From JBCCEV01 sp039030125 (GTDB taxonomy: Bacteria; Pseudomonadota; Gammaproteobacteria; Ga0077536): a stretch of DNA of 13,648 nucleotides. Each line of letters starts with the position of its first letter. Position 1 is the stretch's first letter. Below are positions 6,750-13,648 of this stretch, in pieces. The notes below the pieces were generated by a model. That model saw only the letters and a list, made by a program, of their open reading frames with translations, searched no databases and was not told the DNA's origin. Location: the NCBI GenBank assembly GCA_039030125.1, contig JBCCEV010000118.1, forward strand, positions 1 to 13,648, written 5' to 3'. The translations under genes were made by a program, and so were the position numbers.

Positions 6750-7541
6750 ATGAGTTACGAAACTTTAACTTATGAATTCGCCGACGGCGTCGGCACAATA
6801 ACCTTAGATCGTCCAGATGCGGCGAACAGCTTAAACGCCAAAATGGGCGAGGAATTACTGGAGGTCGCGACCCACTGCGATTCGGACCCGTCGGTGCGAG
6901 CGGTGATCCTGACCGGCAAAGGCAAGATGTTCTGCGCCGGCGGCGATCTCAAAAGCTTTGTTGCGCAGGGCGATAAAATGGGTGAGCACATGCGTTATCT
7001 CACCACGGGATTGCATGCCGCCGTATCGCGCTTTGCGCGCATGAACGCGCCACTCATCGTTGCCGTGAACGGCACCGCCGCGGGCGCTGGCTTTAGTTTG
7101 TCCATCATCGGTGATCTCATTTACGCGGGCGAATCCGCGAAGTTCACTGAGGCATACACCCGGATCGGCGTTTCACCCGATGGCAGTAGTTCGTACTTCT
7201 TGCCCCGGTTGGTGGGGCCGTTGATGGCGAAGCGTCTAATTCTGCTGAATGACCTCCTTACCGCCGAACAGGCGAAGGACATGGGCCTCGTCGTCGACGT
7301 CTTTCCAGACGATGAGCTCATGGCCAAGGTTACTGCGATCGCCAAAGAATTTGCGCAGGGGCCTACCAAGGCCTTTGGTGAGGCAAAACGCCTGGTCGTT
7401 GACTCTTTGAGCAACACACTTGAGACGCAAATGGAAATGGAGACGCGCGCGATCGCGGGACTCGCCACCTATACGCACGATGCGAAGGAAGGCATGACCG
7501 CGTTTACTGAAAAGCGTAAACCCAACTTCAAAGGCGAGTAG
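6750..7541 (+). CDS. enoyl-CoA hydratase/isomerase family protein, PaaG-like
   Basis: Crotonase-fold enzyme acting on a CoA thioester in the cytosol, 263 residues. Oxyanion-hole segments are FCAGGDL (61-67) and NGTAAGAGFSL (107-117). The two glutamates that add water in true enoyl-CoA hydratase are absent: their positions read Ser116 and Tyr136. Asp144 in GVSPDGSSS occupies the site of the catalytic Asp of PaaG (GLIPD in E. coli PaaG), so an isomerase-type or other crotonase reaction is more likely than hydration. The start at 6750 (MSYETLTYE) is preferred over the ATG at 6735 because AGGGG (6738-6742) then sits 7 bases upstream and the N-terminus fits the family. The dehydrogenase gene follows after 7 bases. 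Substrate unknown; short or branched acyl-CoA is suggested by icmF nearby. Confidence 0.92.
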   Translation: MSYETLTYEFADGVGTITLDRPDAANSLNAKMGEELLEVATHCDSDPSVRAVILTGKGKMFCAGGDLKSFVAQGDKMGEHMRYLTTGLHAAVSRFARMNAPLIVAVNGTAAGAGFSLSIIGDLIYAGESAKFTEAYTRIGVSPDGSSSYFLPRLVGPLMAKRLILLNDLLTAEQAKDMGLVVDVFPDDELMAKVTAIAKEFAQGPTKAFGEAKRLVVDSLSNTLETQMEMETRAIAGLATYTHDAKEGMTAFTEKRKPNFKGE

Positions 7542-7548
7542 GGCAATC

Positions 7549-8559
7549 GTGCGAGCAGTAGTGTTAAAGGAAATTGGCGCGCCTGAAAATCTGATCGTCG
7601 AAGATGTACCGATCCCAGAGCCCCAGCCGGGCGAAGTGCGGGTGGCGTTAAAATCGGCCGCCTTGAATCGGCGTGACGTCTGGATCACCGTCGGCGCCTA
7701 CGGGCGAATAACGCTGCCCAGCATTGGCGGATCAGACGGCGCGGGCGTGATCGAAGCGGTCGGCGCCGGTGTGGAGCCGGCGATGATCGGGCGCGAAGTG
7801 GTGATCTATCCTGCGCGGGATTGGGGTGATGATCCGCGCTGCGGCGGCAAGAACTTTCGAGTCCTTGGCATGCCGGATCAAGGCACCTTTGCTGACTACA
7901 TCTGTGTGCCCGCGAGCGACGTGGAAGATAAGCCAGGGCATTTGAGCTGGGACGAGGCCGCGGCAATTCCATTGGCTGGCATGACCGCCTGGCGAGCAAC
8001 GGTGACTCACGGCGAAGTCAAAGCTGGCGACAAAGTGCTGGTCACCGGGATCGGGGGTGGCTGCGCGACCTATGCGATGACCTGGGCGCTCGGTCATGGT
8101 GCTGAGGTGTACGTCACCTCAAGTTCGCAAGAGAAAATCGACGGCGCGCTAGCGCGCGGCGCGTCGGGCGGCGTGAACTACCGGGAAGACGGCTGGAACA
8201 AAGCGTTAAAGGAAATGTCGGGCGGTATCGATTTGATTATCGATAGCGCGGGCGGCAGCGGGCTTAACCAAACCCTTGATACCTTAAAAAACGGTGGGCG
8301 TTATGTATTCTTTGGTGCGACTTTGGGAGACGCTGACACCGGTTTGAGCATGGCGAAGTTGTTCTTCAAGCAGATCCGGATCCAAGGGACGACGATGGGG
8401 CGCCCAGAAGAATTTAGAGACATGCTCGCCTTCGTCCGCGAACACAAAGTTACCCCGGTGGTTGACCAGGTCGTCGACATCGAAGACGCTGTGGCCGCGC
8501 ATCGGCGCCTGCTGGACAGCGCCCAAACTGGCAATATCGTCTTGCATATCGCCGACTGA
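7549..8559 (+). CDS. zinc-independent medium-chain dehydrogenase/reductase (quinone oxidoreductase-like)
   Basis: NAD(P)H-dependent oxidoreductase of the MDR superfamily, 336 residues. GroES-like domain about 1-135 (PQPGEVRV, ALNRRDVW, GGSDGAGVIEAVG) and Rossmann domain about 140-280 (VTGIGGGCA at 165-173, the nucleotide-binding turn; IDLIIDSAGG; GGRYVFFGAT). The site of the catalytic zinc cysteine reads Asn-Arg-Arg-Asp and the four-cysteine structural zinc lobe is missing, with a single Cys98 there, so zinc is not expected. Members of this group reduce quinones or the double bond of enones and enoyl-CoA-like compounds. Start is GTG at 7549 with AGGG just upstream, 7 bases after the crotonase stop. 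Pairing with a crotonase suggests sequential action on one acyl-CoA, which is inference. Confidence 0.9.
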   Translation: MRAVVLKEIGAPENLIVEDVPIPEPQPGEVRVALKSAALNRRDVWITVGAYGRITLPSIGGSDGAGVIEAVGAGVEPAMIGREVVIYPARDWGDDPRCGGKNFRVLGMPDQGTFADYICVPASDVEDKPGHLSWDEAAAIPLAGMTAWRATVTHGEVKAGDKVLVTGIGGGCATYAMTWALGHGAEVYVTSSSQEKIDGALARGASGGVNYREDGWNKALKEMSGGIDLIIDSAGGSGLNQTLDTLKNGGRYVFFGATLGDADTGLSMAKLFFKQIRIQGTTMGRPEEFRDMLAFVREHKVTPVVDQVVDIEDAVAAHRRLLDSAQTGNIVLHIAD

Positions 8560-8570
8560 GGATCAATGGA

Positions 8571-10571
8571 ATGAGGATGCCGTCGATCCTTGCAGGGCGG
8601 CTCCTTGCGTGGGCCTTGTTGATTGGTTTAATGCCGACCCTTCAAGCGAGGGAAGGTGTTTTGAAGTTTCGTGAACGGGACATTGATGCCCTTTCGATTC
8701 TGAGTACCCACCCATTTGACGGTGCGCGATGGACCGCCTCACTTCGCCACGGCAAAGTCCTGGCACTGGGATATTTCGGCGATGTCCAGCACGCCGCCGT
8801 GATTGAATTGCCGCCGCAGCGAGGCGCGGTGCTGAGCACCGCCGACGCAAAACCCGTCGGTCAGCATGACTGGCTAAGTTCGCTCACCCACAACTGGCAG
8901 ATCCGCGACAGTGATGGCGCCTATTTTCTACGCGCCGATAGCCAGCACAACGAACAGTTCAATATCTTTTCGATCGATCCCAATAGCGGGGCGGTTACGC
9001 AGCGTACTTTCGCCCATAGCGTCATCGCGTTTAGTTTGAACACCACCGGTACCAAGATCGCGTACGTCGAGCGTCTCGGTCCTGAAGGTGCACCCACCCG
9101 GCTCCGGCTGCTTGAGATGGTAAGCGGCGAAGACCGGATACTGTTAGAAGATAACCAGCATCATCCGTTCTCGTGGGGTTACATCAGCTGGCAGCCTGGA
9201 GAACAAGGCCTTGTGCTCACTTGTTTGGTTAATGGCGAACGCCGGCGTGGCAATCTAACTTATGTGCCGCTGGACAATCCTGGCGAGGCGCGCTTGTTAC
9301 TTGATCAAAATATCCGCCGGACCTTCCCGCGTGCACTGGGTAGCTGGGTTTCCGCAAGCGAAGTCCTCGCGGTAAGCGGGGAGGGGACGGCACGCAATGC
9401 CTATCGCCTGAACGTCGAGAGCGGCGCGTGGATACCGGTTACGGATCTAAAGAGCAATTTGAGTTTTGCCCAGGTTATAAACAATAACGGTGGTTGGTCG
9501 CTGTTGGCGCTGGCTAGCGATCCGCTTGGCACCCGCGGGTACCTCTACGAACTTGATGGCAGCTTCAACAAGCGCCAACTTTTTAGCGTGCGTGAGTTTC
9601 TGGCTGTCCTGGACGTCTATGACAACCGTCTTTTAGTGCGCCATTCCAATCCGCAGTTGCCTTTCGCGATCAGCGAAATGACCTTGACAGATCAGGCGCC
9701 GCAACTGGTTCCACGCGTTGTAATGCCGCCAGGTTCCCGCGAACGTTACCGCCAGTGCCGTTCACGCGCGGTCACTTTCGATACCTTCGACGACATCAGG
9801 CTCGAAATCGGTGGCAAATCTCTCCGGGGCCAACTTCATGGATTTCTTTATGAGCCGTTGAAGCCACCCACTGAAGCGCGCCATCGCGTTGCGTTAGTGC
9901 AGGCGTTTTATGGTGGCGATAACCGATTCAATTTCAATTATCAGATCTACTGCGCGGCCGGAATTTCGGTCTTTAGCCCCGCGCCACGCGGTACCCCTTA
10001 TCTCTCATCGGCGTTCGAGCGCGCAAACGATGGCGATTTCGGTGGCGCGGAGATCACTGATGTCGCTTATGCGAGCGATGCCTTAAGGCGTTTGAGTTCA
10101 ATGGCAGTGGGGCAAATCGGGCTGTTTGGCCACAGTCATGGAGGCTACGCGACTCTGCGTGCGTTGACGGCCAATCTCGGTCAGCCCCGCTGGGGTTTTG
10201 GGATCAGTAACTCCGGGTTCAGCGACATCTACGAACAATATTCCCACAGCAATATCAAGCAATGGATTGTTAAGGAAGCGGGTGATCCCCAAGACCCGCA
10301 GGTGTTGGCGCGTTGGCGCGCCCGCTCGCCGCGGTTTCATTTGGACCGACTCAAGGTTCCGGTGTTGCTAGTCCATGGGGATCGTGACCGCAGAGTTCCC
10401 TACTCACAAAGCAAGTTGCTTTTCGAGCTGTTGCGTGGGCACGGTAAGCGGGCTGAACTGCTGACCCTGGAGGGCGCCGGTCATGGTTATACAAGGACAC
10501 GCGATCGGCTGCGCGCCCTGCAGGCAACGCTAGACTTTATTGACCGTCACGCGAGCCCTACTGGGTCGTAA
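8571..10571 (+). CDS. exported S9-family (prolyl oligopeptidase-type) serine peptidase
   Basis: A 666-residue secreted hydrolase. The N-terminus has positive residues, a hydrophobic core (LLAWALLIGLMP, 11-22) and a likely signal peptidase I site after LQA (residue 26), so it should act in the periplasm or outside. Residues about 35-390 are consistent with a beta-propeller, with repeat-like strands such as SPDSG/LNTTGTKIAYVE, though blades are weakly marked. The alpha/beta-hydrolase domain, about 400-660, holds the nucleophile Ser522 in GHSHGGY, acid Asp606 in HGDRDRRVP and His638 in GAGHGY. Substrate cannot be predicted. GAGGA (8558-8562) serves the ATG at 8571; that ATG also overlaps a two-codon frame (8566-8574). 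It ends the plus-strand run, 11 bases after the dehydrogenase, and its last 14 bases overlap the convergent GST gene. Confidence 0.9.
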   Translation: MRMPSILAGRLLAWALLIGLMPTLQAREGVLKFRERDIDALSILSTHPFDGARWTASLRHGKVLALGYFGDVQHAAVIELPPQRGAVLSTADAKPVGQHDWLSSLTHNWQIRDSDGAYFLRADSQHNEQFNIFSIDPNSGAVTQRTFAHSVIAFSLNTTGTKIAYVERLGPEGAPTRLRLLEMVSGEDRILLEDNQHHPFSWGYISWQPGEQGLVLTCLVNGERRRGNLTYVPLDNPGEARLLLDQNIRRTFPRALGSWVSASEVLAVSGEGTARNAYRLNVESGAWIPVTDLKSNLSFAQVINNNGGWSLLALASDPLGTRGYLYELDGSFNKRQLFSVREFLAVLDVYDNRLLVRHSNPQLPFAISEMTLTDQAPQLVPRVVMPPGSRERYRQCRSRAVTFDTFDDIRLEIGGKSLRGQLHGFLYEPLKPPTEARHRVALVQAFYGGDNRFNFNYQIYCAAGISVFSPAPRGTPYLSSAFERANDGDFGGAEITDVAYASDALRRLSSMAVGQIGLFGHSHGGYATLRALTANLGQPRWGFGISNSGFSDIYEQYSHSNIKQWIVKEAGDPQDPQVLARWRARSPRFHLDRLKVPVLLVHGDRDRRVPYSQSKLLFELLRGHGKRAELLTLEGAGHGYTRTRDRLRALQATLDFIDRHASPTGS

Positions 10572-11217
10572 TGCTTGACCCCATCGATTTTTGTTTATCC
10601 GCGCTGCCTGCCGGTGGTGGTATTTCAATGCCACGTTGCGCCGCTGGTCTTGCTGCGATTGCCGCTATCCAGCGCTCTAGATGTTCGAGCCCGTCAGTTG
10701 GGATCCGCGCCCAGCGATGGCTTTTGACCCACGACCAATTGGCAATATCAGCAATGCTGTAATCGCCGGCCAGGTATTCCGCTTCCCCAAGACGAGTATT
10801 TAAAACCTCGTAAAGCCGCCGGGTTTCGTTGTGATAGCGCTCACGCGCGGGCGGGACATCTTCAGGGAAGTACCGTTCGAAAACGACCGCCTGACCCTGC
10901 ATCGGCCCAATCCCGCCCATTTGGAACATGAGCCACTGAATCGTCGCCATGCGACCTTTCAAATCACTGGCCATCAGTTTGCCGGTCTTTTCGGCCAAGT
11001 GGATCATGATCGCGCCAGACTCAAAAATCGTTAGATCGTCATCGCGATCGACGATCACCGGGATCCGCCCGTTCGGGTTCATCGCCAAGAACTCAGGGGT
11101 ATGTTGTTCGCCTTTGGATAAATCAACGGCATGCATTTGATAAGGAAGGCCAAGCTCTTCGAGCGTGATTGTGGCCTTCCAGCCGTTCGGGGTGGCCGAC
11201 GTATATAAATCAATCAT
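10558..11217 (-). CDS. yfcG: glutathione transferase, YfcG-like (nu-class) disulfide-bond oxidoreductase
   Basis: Cytosolic GST-fold enzyme, 219 residues, strongly resembling E. coli YfcG, which uses glutathione as a cofactor for disulfide reduction rather than classical conjugation. Thioredoxin-like domain about 1-80: MIDLYTSATPNG with Thr9 and Asn11, the residues YfcG uses to hold glutathione; NPNGRIPVIVD with the cis-Pro; FESGAIMIHLAEKTG with the Glu-Ser pair binding the gamma-glutamyl group. Helical domain about 90-205: TIQWLMFQMGGIGPM, YEVLNTRL, DYSIADIANWSWV, all family hallmarks. The start at 11217 gives the exact family N-terminus; an ATG ten codons upstream adds unrelated residues. 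It converges with the S9 peptidase gene and diverges from the second GST gene. Odd: the C-terminus carries a short Ser/Lys-rich tail. Confidence 0.93.
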   Translation of the reverse strand: MIDLYTSATPNGWKATITLEELGLPYQMHAVDLSKGEQHTPEFLAMNPNGRIPVIVDRDDDLTIFESGAIMIHLAEKTGKLMASDLKGRMATIQWLMFQMGGIGPMQGQAVVFERYFPEDVPPARERYHNETRRLYEVLNTRLGEAEYLAGDYSIADIANWSWVKSHRWARIPTDGLEHLERWIAAIAARPAAQRGIEIPPPAGSADKQKSMGSSITTQ

Positions 11218-11272
11218 AGTACGCCACAGTATACTCACATTGCCCAAGTCCCCCGCCCAACAAGGAACTCAC
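11218..11272. promoter_or_regulatory. divergent GST intergenic region with palindromic -10 candidate
   Basis: Both GST genes must start from this 55-base spacer or from within each other. AGTATACT (11228-11235) is self-complementary, so TATACT, a good -10 match, reads on both strands. For the plus gene this would place transcription start near 11242 with a leader of about 30 bases; for the minus gene the leader would be only a few bases. No good -35 was found on either strand. AAGGA (11262-11266) is the ribosome site of the plus gene. Confidence 0.3.
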
Positions 11273-12268
11273 ATGTATCGGATTATCGGTATTGAATCGT
11301 CACCCTATGCCGTGAAAGTTCGCGCGGTGATGCGCTATCGGCGGCTACCGTATATCTGGGAATCTCGCATGCCGCAGTTTTTCGAAGAAACGAAAAACGT
11401 GAAGCCACTGATTATGCCGGTCGTGCAATTTCCGAACGGCGACTACCGCACCGACAGCACGCCCATCGTGCTGGAGCTCGAAACGGCACACCCGGGCGAC
11501 CGTTCCATTCTGCCCAGTCACCCCGGCCTCGCGTTTCTGTGTTTGCTCATCGAAGACTTGGCCGACGAATGGCTAACCAAGAGTCTTTTCTACCGACGCT
11601 TTAGCGATGATGAAAATGCGCAATACGGGGCGGGCTGGGTGATGGATGATGCGCATCCGCAAGCCGCCGCCGAAGAATTGACGGCGCTCATCAATGATTT
11701 TATCTCACGCCAACGGGGTCGCATGCCTATCGTGGGCTGCATGAAAGAGAATGAGGGCGCTCTATTCGACACCCATTATCGGGTCCTGCAAGCGTTGGAA
11801 TCGTTCGCATCCACCAACCAATTTCTTTTTGGGACACGGCCGTCGTTAGCGGATTTCGCGCTCTACGGACAACTGTCAACCTTGAACACCGATCCCGCCG
11901 GACTTGCGATAGTACGCCGCGAAGCGCCCCGTACCGAGCGCTGGGTCAAAAAGCTCGATGATGCCTCCGGCATTGAAGGTGAGTGGCATGAGATAGGCAA
12001 CCTGCCGGGGGCTGTTGAAGAGTTGCTAAGCTTAGCTGGCGAATACTATTTGCCATTCCTCAATGCGAACACGCAAGCTTTGGAAGCGGGCAGCGAAACG
12101 CTTAAAGTCGAACTTGGCGGTCAAAGTTTCACGCAACCCGTCTATCGTTACCAATATAAGTGCTGGGATTTTCTGAACAAGCAATACCAAGGACTCGAGA
12201 CGCAAGCTAAAGAGCTTATCGAACCGATCCTGGAACGTAGTGCCTGTCTGCAACACCTTAGAAGTTGA
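11273..12268 (+). CDS. glutathione S-transferase-like protein with long C-terminal extension
   Basis: A GST-fold protein of 331 residues, clearly longer than the usual 200-230. Thioredoxin-like domain about 1-75: IIGIESSPYAVKVRAVMRY at the glutathione-site helix (Ser9/Ser10, no catalytic Cys), MPVVQFPNG with the cis-Pro at 49, and DSTPIVLELE with Asp61-Ser62 matching the gamma-glutamyl contact. Helical domain about 85-230: LEDLADEW, LFGTRPSLADFALYGQL (the N-capping box region). Residues about 245-331 form an extra helical, aromatic tail (YYLPFLNANTQAL, YRYQYKCWDF) that I do not recognise from standard GST classes. The start at 11273 is chosen for AAGGA 6 bases upstream and for the family-like N-terminus; the frame is open further upstream to 11165 but that would cover the divergent gene. 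Substrate unknown. Its last 11 bases overlap ogt. Confidence 0.85.
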   Translation: MYRIIGIESSPYAVKVRAVMRYRRLPYIWESRMPQFFEETKNVKPLIMPVVQFPNGDYRTDSTPIVLELETAHPGDRSILPSHPGLAFLCLLIEDLADEWLTKSLFYRRFSDDENAQYGAGWVMDDAHPQAAAEELTALINDFISRQRGRMPIVGCMKENEGALFDTHYRVLQALESFASTNQFLFGTRPSLADFALYGQLSTLNTDPAGLAIVRREAPRTERWVKKLDDASGIEGEWHEIGNLPGAVEELLSLAGEYYLPFLNANTQALEAGSETLKVELGGQSFTQPVYRYQYKCWDFLNKQYQGLETQAKELIEPILERSACLQHLRS

Positions 12269-12791
12269 GCGCTGCCTGCACCCCCTCGTCAACGCTGTAA
12301 CCTTCGTGCGCCAGCAACCAACGCTTGCGCGCCATGCCGCCACCGTATCCGGTCAAACTCCCATCAGCGCCAATCACGCGATGGCAAGGCACGACGATCG
12401 CGATCGGATTCTTGCCGTTCGCCATACCCACCGCGCGTGACGCGTTGGCATTGCCAAGCGCCTTGGCCAATTCGCCGTAGCTCCAAACAGAACCGGTGGG
12501 AATCTCCCTGAGCTTTTTCCACACGCGCTCCTGAAAGGCGCTGCCGCAACTACTGGTGGCGAGGCTATCGATTGCGTTAAGTTCGCCGGCAAAGTATTGC
12601 TTCATTGCGTCGGTCGCGCCGCCAGGGTTAGCCCGCGGTTCTAATGTCACCTCACCGTATTGGCGCCGCAATAGCATCCACATGCGCTCCTCGTATTCAT
12701 CGAAGTCCAATGCTCGAAGTCGCGCACCATCGGACACAATTAAAATTTCTCCGATCGGAGAGGACAGGCGATCATGAAAGAAAGTGGTCAT
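12258..12791 (-). CDS. ogt: methylated-DNA--[protein]-cysteine S-methyltransferase
   Basis: Suicide DNA-repair protein that moves the alkyl group from O6-alkylguanine (and O4-alkylthymine) to its own cysteine. At 177 residues it is the stand-alone Ogt/MGMT size, with no Ada metal-binding domain. N-terminal ribonuclease-H-like part about 1-80; C-terminal ATase domain about 85-165 with FQERVWKKLREIPTGSVWSY, the DNA-binding helix carrying SRAVG (arginine finger Arg119), the active site VVPCHRVIG (Cys136) and GYGGGMARKRWLLAHE. An excellent GAGGT ribosome site lies 6 bases before the ATG. It starts 15 bases after the alkA-type gene on the same strand, so both form one alkylation-repair unit. Its 3' end overlaps the convergent GST gene by 11 bases. 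Confidence 0.96.
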   Translation of the reverse strand: MTTFFHDRLSSPIGEILIVSDGARLRALDFDEYEERMWMLLRRQYGEVTLEPRANPGGATDAMKQYFAGELNAIDSLATSSCGSAFQERVWKKLREIPTGSVWSYGELAKALGNANASRAVGMANGKNPIAIVVPCHRVIGADGSLTGYGGGMARKRWLLAHEGYSVDEGVQAALNF

Positions 12792-12806
12792 CTTGCTACC
12801 TCAGGT

Positions 12807-13648
12807 TTAGCCGCCACTCAAGGACAGCCAACAATAAATCGCGCCATAGGCTCGCCACGGGCGCCATGTTTCTGTCCTTGCTTCGACATCTTTAACTTTA
12901 GTCAGACCCAGCGCTTTTTTGATTCCAAGATCGGCGGCGGGCAGCGCGTCTGGCCATCCCAGGCCGCGCATCGCCACGTAGGCGGCCGTCCAGTCACCGA
13001 TCCCCGGGATACTGGTTAAAAGGGCCCGAACAATTTCCGGATCGGCTCCCGGCACCAAGCGGAGTTCTTCGCTGGCGACCCGGGTTGCCGCAAGCTTAAT
13101 CGAGCTTGCCCGTTTCCCGGGCATGCCGAGTTGAGCGATGCTCCCAACTCGGGCTCGCGCAAGACGATCAGCCGTCGGGTTCGTGCGATTTAACTCAGGC
13201 CACGGCGTTTGGATGACCTCTCCAAAACGCTGCGCTGCCCGTCCGGCCACCGTCGTCGCGCCAGCGACGCTGATTTGTTGGCCAATGATGGCGCGCAGCA
13301 ATAGCTCAAAACCATCGAAGGCCCCAGGCAAGCGCATGCCGGGCACTTTTTTCACGATCGTTGCCAAGACCGGGTCTCGGCCAAGATGGTCGGTGATTTC
13401 CGCGGCATCTGCGCGGGTATCAAACAAAGCCTTAATCCGACCAATGACAGTGGTTGCGACGGGTTGAAGGTTTTCGGAAATCGATAAATTAAGCGCGTGC
13501 CGCACCCCCTTGGCCTTACCGCCAACAGGACGCACGCGCAGCCATCCGCGATGTTCACCGATCCGCACAGTCCTGACATACGCACCCTCTGTTACCAATT
13601 CGACCCCCGGGATCGCTCTGGCAGCGAGAAAATCAAGCATTGTTTGCC
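12807..13648 (-). CDS. alkA: AlkA-type DNA-3-methyladenine glycosylase II, 5' end off-window
   Basis: Base-excision glycosylase removing 3-methyladenine and other alkylated bases. Visible from the ATG at 13640: the AlkA N-terminal domain (FLAARAIPGVE, then RVRPVGG), the glycosylase core (LLLRAIIGQQISVAGATT about 113-130), helix-hairpin-helix (SIPGIGDWTAAYVAMRG about 210-226), catalytic Asp237 in LPAADLGIKK, and ETWRPWRAYGAIYCW near the end. The frame stays open upstream of that ATG to the edge (Q-T before it), and AlkA proteins normally carry about ten to twenty more residues there (a PPYDW-type motif), so the ATG is probably internal. Whether an Ada-type regulatory domain is fused further upstream, as in many gammaproteobacteria, cannot be seen. 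Followed by ogt after 15 bases. Confidence 0.93.
   Translation of the reverse strand, partial: QTMLDFLAARAIPGVELVTEGAYVRTVRIGEHRGWLRVRPVGGKAKGVRHALNLSISENLQPVATTVIGRIKALFDTRADAAEITDHLGRDPVLATIVKKVPGMRLPGAFDGFELLLRAIIGQQISVAGATTVAGRAAQRFGEVIQTPWPELNRTNPTADRLARARVGSIAQLGMPGKRASSIKLAATRVASEELRLVPGADPEIVRALLTSIPGIGDWTAAYVAMRGLGWPDALPAADLGIKKALGLTKVKDVEARTETWRPWRAYGAIYCWLSLSGG

Noticed and set aside
8103..8121. TGAGGTG-TACGT-CACCTCA perfect inverted repeat
   Set aside because: Lies inside the conserved Rossmann domain coding sequence of the dehydrogenase (EVYVTS strand), far from any start; likely chance.
11165..11272. N-terminal extension of the second GST to an earlier start
   Set aside because: It would overlap the divergent YfcG-like gene and its promoter region, and the added residues do not resemble a GST N-terminus.

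Overview
The window looks like ordinary chromosomal DNA from a gammaproteobacterium (moderately GC-rich, dense coding, short Shine-Dalgarno-led gaps, GTG starts). It is weighted towards acyl-CoA and coenzyme metabolism. The genus cannot be fixed from sequence alone; the closest matches I can recall are the gammaproteobacterial PanB, TesB, YfcG, Ogt and AlkA proteins. Nothing resembling a phage, insertion sequence, tRNA, rRNA or CRISPR array is visible.

Layout. Bases 2-322 are the 3' end of panB (pantothenate/CoA synthesis), followed after 9 bases by tesB (acyl-CoA thioesterase II). Bases 1190-1583 look empty at first, but the minus strand at 1198-1480 reads as a small protein gene broken by a single frameshift. 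It converges on tesB and diverges from a TetR regulator. The roughly 100-bp divergent region holds a strong inverted repeat, CTTGTT-GCA-AACAAG, a good candidate operator for the regulator.

From 1584 to 10571 seven plus-strand genes follow with gaps of only 7-20 bases: tetR, icmF (adenosylcobalamin-dependent isobutyryl-CoA mutase fused to its G-protein chaperone), a BtuF-fold cobalamin-binding-type protein without a signal peptide, a small four-cysteine DUF1289 protein, a PaaG-like crotonase, a zinc-free medium-chain dehydrogenase/reductase, and an exported S9-family peptidase. This looks like one operon, possibly autoregulated by the TetR protein. Its core theme is B12-dependent rearrangement of branched and straight C4 (perhaps C5) acyl-CoAs plus downstream CoA-ester and redox chemistry. 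The peptidase may simply be carried along.

From 10558 to 12268 two glutathione-transferase-fold genes are transcribed divergently from a 55-bp spacer: a YfcG-like (nu-class) enzyme on the minus strand and a 331-residue unusual GST-like protein on the plus strand. From 12258 to the right edge, on the minus strand, lies an alkylation-repair pair: an AlkA-type glycosylase running off the window, then ogt. Both convergent junctions overlap by a few bases.

The observations most worth checking are the frameshifted small gene with its operator, the co-operonic cytosolic BtuF-like protein beside a B12 enzyme, and the crotonase that lacks both hydratase glutamates.
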